Source: Rhodospirillaceae bacterium (GTDB lineage: Bacteria; Pseudomonadota; Alphaproteobacteria; UBA8366; Aestuariispiraceae). From it: a DNA stretch of 64,000 bases. Positions 60,842 through 64,000 of the stretch are shown here, piece by piece (position 1 is the stretch's first letter; each line of letters opens with the position of its first letter). Below the pieces are notes generated by a model. It searched no databases. It saw only the letters and a program-made list of their open reading frames with translations, and was not told the origin of the DNA. The translations under genes were made by a program, and so were the position numbers. The stretch lies in assembly GCA_002709955.1 (NCBI GenBank), contig PAQY01000017.1, positions 121,895 through 185,894 on the forward strand. The letters are read 5' to 3'.

Positions 60842-61855
60842 GTGACGGTCATGATAGTGCGACGGATGGGGAACAGGATCAGTGGATTGGCTGCTGTATT
60901 CGTATTGCTGACGGGCCTTGCGTCTGCGTCTGTTGCAGACACGTCGCCATCGGTCGTGGTGTCGATCAAGCCAATTCATTCCCTTGTTGCGGGCGTAATG
61001 CAGGGTGTTGGAACGCCAAGCTTGCTGGTGACGGGCGCAGGGTCCCCGCATTCATATTCCCTGAAACCATCCCAGGCGGAAGCGCTGCAACAGGCAGATA
61101 TCATATTCTGGGTGGGGCCTGGCCTGGAAACTTTTCTGCAAAAACCTGTCGAGACATTGGGGCTGAACGCGGTCTCAGTCGCCCTGTTGCAGTCGCCCGG
61201 TGTTGCGGTCCTGCCACCCCGGGACAAGCACGACTTTGGGGAGGCACATCATGACGAAGATCATGATGCAGGCCATGAAAAGGCGCATGGCCACGAAGAA
61301 GGTCATGACCATGACCATGACCATGACCATGGCGGCATTGACCCCCATATCTGGCTGGACCCACACAATGCCATCGCCCTGGTGAAAGCCATTGCTGCAA
61401 CCCTTGCACAGCGGGATCCGGCGCATGCCGCAAACTATCAAGCGAATGCGAATGACCTGGAATCACGGATCATGGCCCTGGATAAGACCCTGGCTGTCGC
61501 ATTGGCACCGGTTGCGGACCACCCTTTTGCTGTATTTCATGATGCCTATCAGTATTTCGAGGATCACTATGGCCTTCATGCCGTCGGCATGCTGACGCTG
61601 ACCCCGGAAGCAAATCCCAGCGCGGAACGGGTTCAGGCATTGCAGGAAACGTTGGGTGCCAGCGGTGCCAAGTGCATTTTTTCCGAACCTCAGTTTCCCT
61701 CAAACCTGGTGTCCATTGTGACCAGGGACAGTGGTATCTCGGCAGGTATTTTAGACCCATTGGGCGCAGCGCTTACGCCTGGCTCGGACCTGTATTTCAC
61801 CCTGATGCAGGACATAGCAGACGAACTGCGCAAATGCCTTTTGGGGTCAAGCTGA
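60842..61855 (+). CDS. znuA: zinc ABC transporter substrate-binding protein
   Basis: SIKPIHSLVAGVMQGVG, His/Asp-rich loop HEEGHDHDHDHDHGGIDPHIWLDPHNAI. Confidence 0.95.
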   Translation: MTVMIVRRMGNRISGLAAVFVLLTGLASASVADTSPSVVVSIKPIHSLVAGVMQGVGTPSLLVTGAGSPHSYSLKPSQAEALQQADIIFWVGPGLETFLQKPVETLGLNAVSVALLQSPGVAVLPPRDKHDFGEAHHDEDHDAGHEKAHGHEEGHDHDHDHDHGGIDPHIWLDPHNAIALVKAIAATLAQRDPAHAANYQANANDLESRIMALDKTLAVALAPVADHPFAVFHDAYQYFEDHYGLHAVGMLTLTPEANPSAERVQALQETLGASGAKCIFSEPQFPSNLVSIVTRDSGISAGILDPLGAALTPGSDLYFTLMQDIADELRKCLLGSS

Positions 61856-62029
61856 GCAAAAACACCTGCGCGCCGTTATTATTCCAGGGTAAAATACGAT
61901 GATTGTATCGATGGATCGGTGCTAAATAGGGAAGAACTTCCAAAAATAATGGCAAAAAAATACGAGTGTCACCAAAAATAATAATGAATGATATCAAGGC
62001 GTAAGATTTTATTTATATCTACAGGTTTT

Positions 62030-62064
62030 AAATAAAAATATTATAATATTAATAATTTTTATTT
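62030..62064. repeat. AT-only nested palindrome upstream of the EAL gene
   Basis: arms AAATAAAAAT (62030) / ATTTTTATTT (62055) around perfect palindrome AATATTATAATATT (62037-62050). Confidence 0.85.
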
Positions 62065-62136
62065 CTGATACAGTGATAATTGATGATCGAACTCTGCATT
62101 CACAAATCGATTATTTTATCATGAAAGACGCAGATT

Positions 62137-63828
62137 ATGATCGGCCATTCCCCGTCATTTTCCACAGTGGCTAGCCTTCAGGCGCATCCTAATGTTGGAT
62201 TGGGTGGACAAACAATCGCATTTTTATGCATCATCATAGCGTTGGCGGTTTGCACACATATTGTTTACATCGGCGGGGGAACACAGTTTGTGTGGCCGTA
62301 TCTCATGCTAATGCCAATCGCATTGGCAGGAATGATTTTCAACATGCCAGGCGGCGTTTTGGTGGGGATTATTGGGGCCCTTTTGCTCGGTCCCTACATG
62401 CCGTTGGATGTGGCGCAAGGCACTCCTCAATCAACCGAGAACTGGGTCGTACGGCTTGGCATTTATATCTTGTTTGGTTCGTTTGTCGGTATCGTTGCTG
62501 CGCTGTTAAATGCCGAGGCTAAACGTGTCAAAGGGCTGGCAGATATAGACACATTAACGGGTCTGCAATTTGCCAGCAAATTCAGCATTCATGCGGCTCC
62601 TTACACAAAAATCCCTAACAAATACATTGTCTGTGTCATCAGCATCCGAAATTACGCGGATATACAGGCTGTATTCGGATTTATGACGGCCAAGGCCTCC
62701 GCCATTCAGGTTTTTGCAAATTTTAAAGATCAATTGGCGGACAAGTCGGCAACGATTTTATATATCAGCTCTACAACAATTGGCGTTGTCCGCCCTGGAT
62801 CTCTGCTGGAGGGGTCTGATTTTCTATCATCCTTGGCGAAGGCGATTCCGCGCTATATCCGGATCAATAATGTGCGCCTTCCCGTGCGCCCGGCAATTGG
62901 TGTCGCAGAAATTGAGAGCAATGACCTGCAGCAGAACGCCCCGTTCGACAAGGCGCTGTTTGCCTGCGAAAAGGCAGCAACCGAAAGTTATGGTGTCGCC
63001 ACGTTTGACGCCGCTGACTTGATGCTGCGTCAAAGCAATCTTTCCCTGATGGATGATTTGTATAAGGATCTCGATCAAGGCGGCTGCCTGTCGATGCATT
63101 ATCAACCAAAACAGTCCCTTCAGGACAACATGATCTATAGCGCTGAGGCACTGATCCGGTGGAACAGTCCAAAGCATGGCTATGTCCCGCCGGACCGGTT
63201 CATTCCCCTGGCGGAAAAGTCTGGCCTGATCAGTGGCGTCACCAAATGGGTGCTGGCTCAGACCGTTCAGGAACTGGAACAGTGGCGAAAAGTAGGGATA
63301 CCGATTGATATGTCGGTGAACCTGGCCGCCGATGATCTTGTGGATGAAGAAATCCTGGAAATCCTGCACTCCTTGCCCAAACGCCTGGGCAGCGCCTTTA
63401 ACGGGCTGGAGTTGGAGTTGACGGAAACAGGTCTGGTAAAGGATTTCGAGGCGACAAGTCGTGCGCTGGTAGATCTCAGGGCGATTGGCTATAAAATCGC
63501 CATTGATGATTTCGGCACGGGATATTCATCGCTGCAACAGTTCAAGCGGATCGACGTCAATACGATCAAGATTGATCAATGTTTCATCACAGATCTGTTG
63601 GAGTCTGAGGAATCTCAGGGGATTGTATCGGCCTCAATCGCGATGTGTCGGTCGCGCAACATCCAGACCGTGGCGGAAGGGGCGGAAGACGAAATGGTCG
63701 TCACGCTTCTGCGCGACCTTGGATGCGATTTTGTTCAGGGCTATGCGATCGCCAAGCCGATGCCGGCGGACGAGTTTCGGACATGGTTGTCCACACAAAG
63801 CTTTCCGGGCTCTAAAAAACTTGGCTAG
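62137..63828 (+). CDS. membrane-anchored degenerate-GGDEF / EAL domain protein (putative c-di-GMP phosphodiesterase)
   Basis: N-terminal TM segments; DIDTLTGL but no GGDEF motif; EALIRW, ELTETG, DDFGTGYSSL, TIKID, QGYAIAKPM. Confidence 0.9.
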   Translation: MIGHSPSFSTVASLQAHPNVGLGGQTIAFLCIIIALAVCTHIVYIGGGTQFVWPYLMLMPIALAGMIFNMPGGVLVGIIGALLLGPYMPLDVAQGTPQSTENWVVRLGIYILFGSFVGIVAALLNAEAKRVKGLADIDTLTGLQFASKFSIHAAPYTKIPNKYIVCVISIRNYADIQAVFGFMTAKASAIQVFANFKDQLADKSATILYISSTTIGVVRPGSLLEGSDFLSSLAKAIPRYIRINNVRLPVRPAIGVAEIESNDLQQNAPFDKALFACEKAATESYGVATFDAADLMLRQSNLSLMDDLYKDLDQGGCLSMHYQPKQSLQDNMIYSAEALIRWNSPKHGYVPPDRFIPLAEKSGLISGVTKWVLAQTVQELEQWRKVGIPIDMSVNLAADDLVDEEILEILHSLPKRLGSAFNGLELELTETGLVKDFEATSRALVDLRAIGYKIAIDDFGTGYSSLQQFKRIDVNTIKIDQCFITDLLESEESQGIVSASIAMCRSRNIQTVAEGAEDEMVVTLLRDLGCDFVQGYAIAKPMPADEFRTWLSTQSFPGSKKLG

Positions 63829-63832
63829 AAAG

Positions 63833-63858
63833 CGCGCACCACACGAGTGTGGTGCGCG
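63833..63858 (+). terminator. strong stem-loop terminator after EAL gene
   Basis: CGCGCACCACAC-GA-GTGTGGTGCGCG followed by ATTATTT. Confidence 0.75.
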
Positions 63859-64000
63859 ATTATTTGGAATCATCAGGATCTCTTTATCGGCCTGTCGGCT
63901 AGAAGAGAGCGTGCAGGCGATGTGGTTCATCGTCAAGCGCTCTCGACGCCGTCCGACGGGCCGATAAAGGGACCAAAGGCGCTGTTTGCGGCGCTCCGGG

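Noticed and set aside
61300-61335. CATGAC microsatellite as a phase-variable repeat
   Set aside because: It encodes the (HD)n metal-binding loop typical of ZnuA, so it is explained by protein function.

Overview
64-kb stretch of an alphaproteobacterial-type chromosome, almost fully coding. I saw no transposase, integrase, phage or CRISPR signature. Recognisable blocks: (i) a CoA-dependent aromatic-acid operon at the left edge (fused flavin monooxygenase/OYE-type reductase, SDR, MarR, enoyl-CoA hydratase, continuing off the left end) with an orphan HlyC-type acyltransferase beside it; (ii) housekeeping genes (HOT-type alcohol dehydrogenase, GST, sspB, class-I fumarase, phasin, csaA, speD/speE, tRNA-Thr, CaiB, Hsp70, gltB/gltD, uppP, NDUFA9-like, tRNA-Leu, rnd); (iii) kdsD-lptC-lptA-lptB-rpoN-hpf-ptsN, where LptB carries a roughly 325-residue disordered N-terminal extension; (iv) recX plus an isochorismatase-GNAT fusion, prmA, dnaK-dnaJ-dapB; (v) a lactonase-like hydrolase divergent from thioesterase-RidA; (vi) a minus-strand operon of two PYROXD2/CrtI-like FAD oxidoreductases, a GcvT-like protein, a class-III aminotransferase and a PotD-like binding protein; (vii) zur-znuB-znuC/znuA and an EAL-domain protein. 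Most interesting leads: a palindromic operator-like sequence shared by loci (i) and (v), which suggests one split regulon; the uncharacterised amine/C1 operon (vi); the LptB extension; the isochorismatase-GNAT fusion with no canonical start codon but a CTG overlapping the recX stop; the orphan HlyC; a REP-like palindromic repeat family; and TGC-N3-GCA (PhaR-like) sites upstream of both the phasin and an unknown 60-aa protein. All calls come from reading the sequence; no database search was run.
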